Source: JAJDYQ01 sp942491945 (lineage in GTDB: Bacteria; Pseudomonadota; Gammaproteobacteria; JAJDYQ01). Taken from it: a stretch of DNA of 16,750 bases. The DNA lies in the NCBI GenBank assembly GCA_942491945.1, contig CALODD010000003.1, forward strand, positions 1-16,750, read 5' to 3'. The position numbers and the translations under genes are program-made. Below the pieces are notes generated by a model that saw nothing but the letters and a program-made list of their open reading frames with translations, was not told the DNA's origin and searched no databases. Positions 15,663-16,750 of the stretch are shown one piece after another (the first letter of the stretch is position 1; every line of letters begins with the position of its first letter).

Positions 15663-15967
15663 TAAATCAAAAGGTGGTGATTAACCTGTTCTGTGAAAAG
15701 AATACGTAAATCCGTGTGGCTATTGGCAATCCAGTTATCCTATGCTCAGGTCATTGCCGCTAGACAAGATTACGAATTTACAAAACACTTATTTGCACTT
15801 CTTTTCGAAAGATGGAAAACAAATACTTTGAATTATGTCGATCAATAAATTTTGTTGGTATTTTTGATGCCATGCTCCTTAAATATCAAAGCCAAAAAGT
15901 ATCGCGAAGAATGATCTGATGTATGGTAATAACCCCGTGAATCCTTATTATTGGAGATGTCATAAAA
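15663..15967. other. Intergenic region between divergent small genes
   Basis: About 305 bp with no open frame of protein character. It must contain the divergent start signals of the small charged minus-strand gene and of the PsiF-like plus-strand gene. On the plus strand TTGGAG (15951-15956) is the ribosome binding site of the PsiF-like gene, and a TATGGTAAT around 15922-15930 is a possible -10 region without a convincing -35. I see no tRNA, riboswitch or repeat. Confidence 0.5.
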
Positions 15968-16165
15968 ATGAACAGTAAAACCCTTCTAGCCTTCATTACA
16001 GCAATAACATTTGCTTATGGTGTGATTAGTTCACCTCTGTATGCTAATGAAGAAATCGAAAATACCTGTATGGATAAGGCTGACCAGCAGAATCTCAAAG
16101 GAGATGAATGGGATAATTTTGTTACAAAGTGTATCGAGGAAACTCAGCCAAAAGACCCAAACTAA
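15968..16165 (+). CDS. Small exported protein with PsiF-repeat-like motif
   Basis: A 65-residue protein on the plus strand. It has a signal peptide (residues 1-26, MNSKTLLAF then a hydrophobic core ending LYA) with probable cleavage before NEE, leaving a mature 39-residue periplasmic peptide. The mature part has C34 and C55 in a pattern C-x2-KA-x4-NLKGDEW-x-F-x3-C, which matches the PsiF repeat (C-x-A-x-LKG-x-R-x-F-x-C), seen in phosphate-starvation-inducible and related small proteins of unknown function. TTGGAG about 11 bases upstream of the ATG is a reasonable ribosome binding site. A terminator hairpin follows 40 bp after the stop, so it is probably monocistronic. Confidence 0.8.
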   Translation: MNSKTLLAFITAITFAYGVISSPLYANEEIENTCMDKADQQNLKGDEWDNFVTKCIEETQPKDPN

Positions 16166-16205
16166 GCGCTTGAAAAACAGGCTTACTTAGCTGTTATATC
16201 CATTG

Positions 16206-16235
16206 GTCAGCCCGTGAAAACAGGGCTGACTGTTT
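16206..16235 (+). terminator. Probable intrinsic terminator after the PsiF-like gene
   Basis: GTCAGCCC (16206-16213) pairs perfectly with GGGCTGAC (16223-16230) around a nine-base loop (GTGAAAACA), followed by TGTTT. The eight-bp stem is G+C-rich but the T run is short, so termination may be partial or aided by Rho. It lies 40 bp beyond the PsiF-like stop codon. Confidence 0.7.
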
Positions 16236-16264
16236 AAAGCTATTACTAACAGCATCTTCATATT

Positions 16265-16471
16265 ATGTATTTAATAGGTATCCCTGATATGAATACACGC
16301 AATCTAAGGATGTTCTTAATTACTTCAAGGCAATATCTGGAAAATGGTTCGCGGACTATTGAATATGACGGTCAATTACCCAGATTATCTGAAATCGTTA
16401 AACTTCGATATCCAAAATTTTCCAAAAGGCAACTAAAACTATTAGATGATCGAAGTGCTGAGCGATCGTAG
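16265..16471 (+). CDS. Possible small protein of unknown function
   Basis: An open frame of 68 codons from 16265, or 60 codons from the second ATG at 16289, which has AGG nine bases before it. The product is basic in the middle (LRYPKFSKRQLKLLDDRS) with no signal peptide, membrane segment or known motif. It follows the terminator of the PsiF-like gene directly, and I see no promoter. It may be a real small gene or chance, so the call is weak. Confidence 0.3.
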   Translation: MYLIGIPDMNTRNLRMFLITSRQYLENGSRTIEYDGQLPRLSEIVKLRYPKFSKRQLKLLDDRSAERS

Positions 16472-16750
16472 GCCATCATTAGTCGTGTAATTAGCAAGGT
16501 AAGAGTGAGTAGTGGCAAAATGACTTTCAAAAGAAAGTAATCTCACGAAAAGTTACTGGTCTAATGAACGCTGGAATCTGAATGTCCGATCATTCCACAT
16601 CTTTTGCATTAGCAGATCATTAATGCGGGTTTATCTGGGATTTAAACATGGATTAGCGCAAAAGAAATTCTTTAATATTGCTATGAAAAGTTTATAGAGT
16701 GCTAGATTTTACGGATCTGTATTGAGAAAAGATGTCCAGAATATATTATC
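16472..16750. other. Right-edge intergenic sequence
   Basis: About 280 bp to the window end, A+T-rich, with no open frame of protein character and no clear repeat or RNA gene. A short GATCG/CGATC inverted repeat near 16448-16467 lacks a T tract. The neighbouring gene to the right is outside the window. Confidence 0.5.

Noticed and set aside
1..16750. CRISPR arrays, tRNA or rRNA genes, integrase/attachment sites
   Set aside because: No regularly spaced repeats, cloverleaf-like segments or integrase motifs were seen on either strand.

Overview
The window looks like chromosomal DNA of a gammaproteobacterium of moderate G+C. The support is a YadGH-type ABC pair, an HdfR-like LysR regulator, RimK/RimB-type genes, a PsiF-like small secreted protein, and mutM beside a GldA/GldF/GldG-like export cluster. 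The exact taxon cannot be fixed from the sequence. Nearly every gene is on the minus strand, so transcription runs from high to low coordinates. The right-hand 3 kb looks more A+T-rich and holds accessory, broken or small genes.

Right part (about 13.7-16.75 kb): a small plus-strand gene for a PsiF-like secreted protein with a terminator hairpin, a weak small ORF, a small charged minus-strand protein with a GTG start, a decayed IS3-family transposase fragment, an MscS-family channel gene split by an in-frame TAA, and a DUF1003 membrane protein.

Middle (about 9.8-13.6 kb): a compact minus-strand operon encodes (1) a RimK-like ATP-grasp ligase with a C-terminal TrkA-C/RCK_C-like domain, (2) a stand-alone RimB-like retropepsin-fold protein and (3) an AstE/aspartoacylase-family zinc deacylase. 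The deacylase start overlaps the rimB stop. Its reading frame is broken at A-AAA-AAG, and a -1 shift there restores a full-length family protein. A LysR regulator follows on the same strand.

Left part (9.6 kb down to 0.3 kb): nine tightly packed or overlapping genes run in one direction. They encode a RimB-RimK fusion, a YadG/YadH-like ABC-2 exporter, a membrane-anchored SGNH-hydrolase-like protein, a YfcE-like phosphoesterase, a GldA/GldF/GldG-like ABC system with a DUF4340 protein, and MutM. A probable lipoprotein gene broken by an in-frame TAG runs off the left edge.

The most interesting content is the RimK/RimB-centred locus: two ligase copies and two retropepsin-like copies in different architectures (one fused, one split with an added RCK_C domain), plus a deacylase. 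I infer a peptide or glutamate ligation and removal system, possibly ligand-gated. Three nonsense codons and one frameshift in one 16.7-kb window mean either local gene decay or sequence errors, and this should be settled before interpreting the broken genes.
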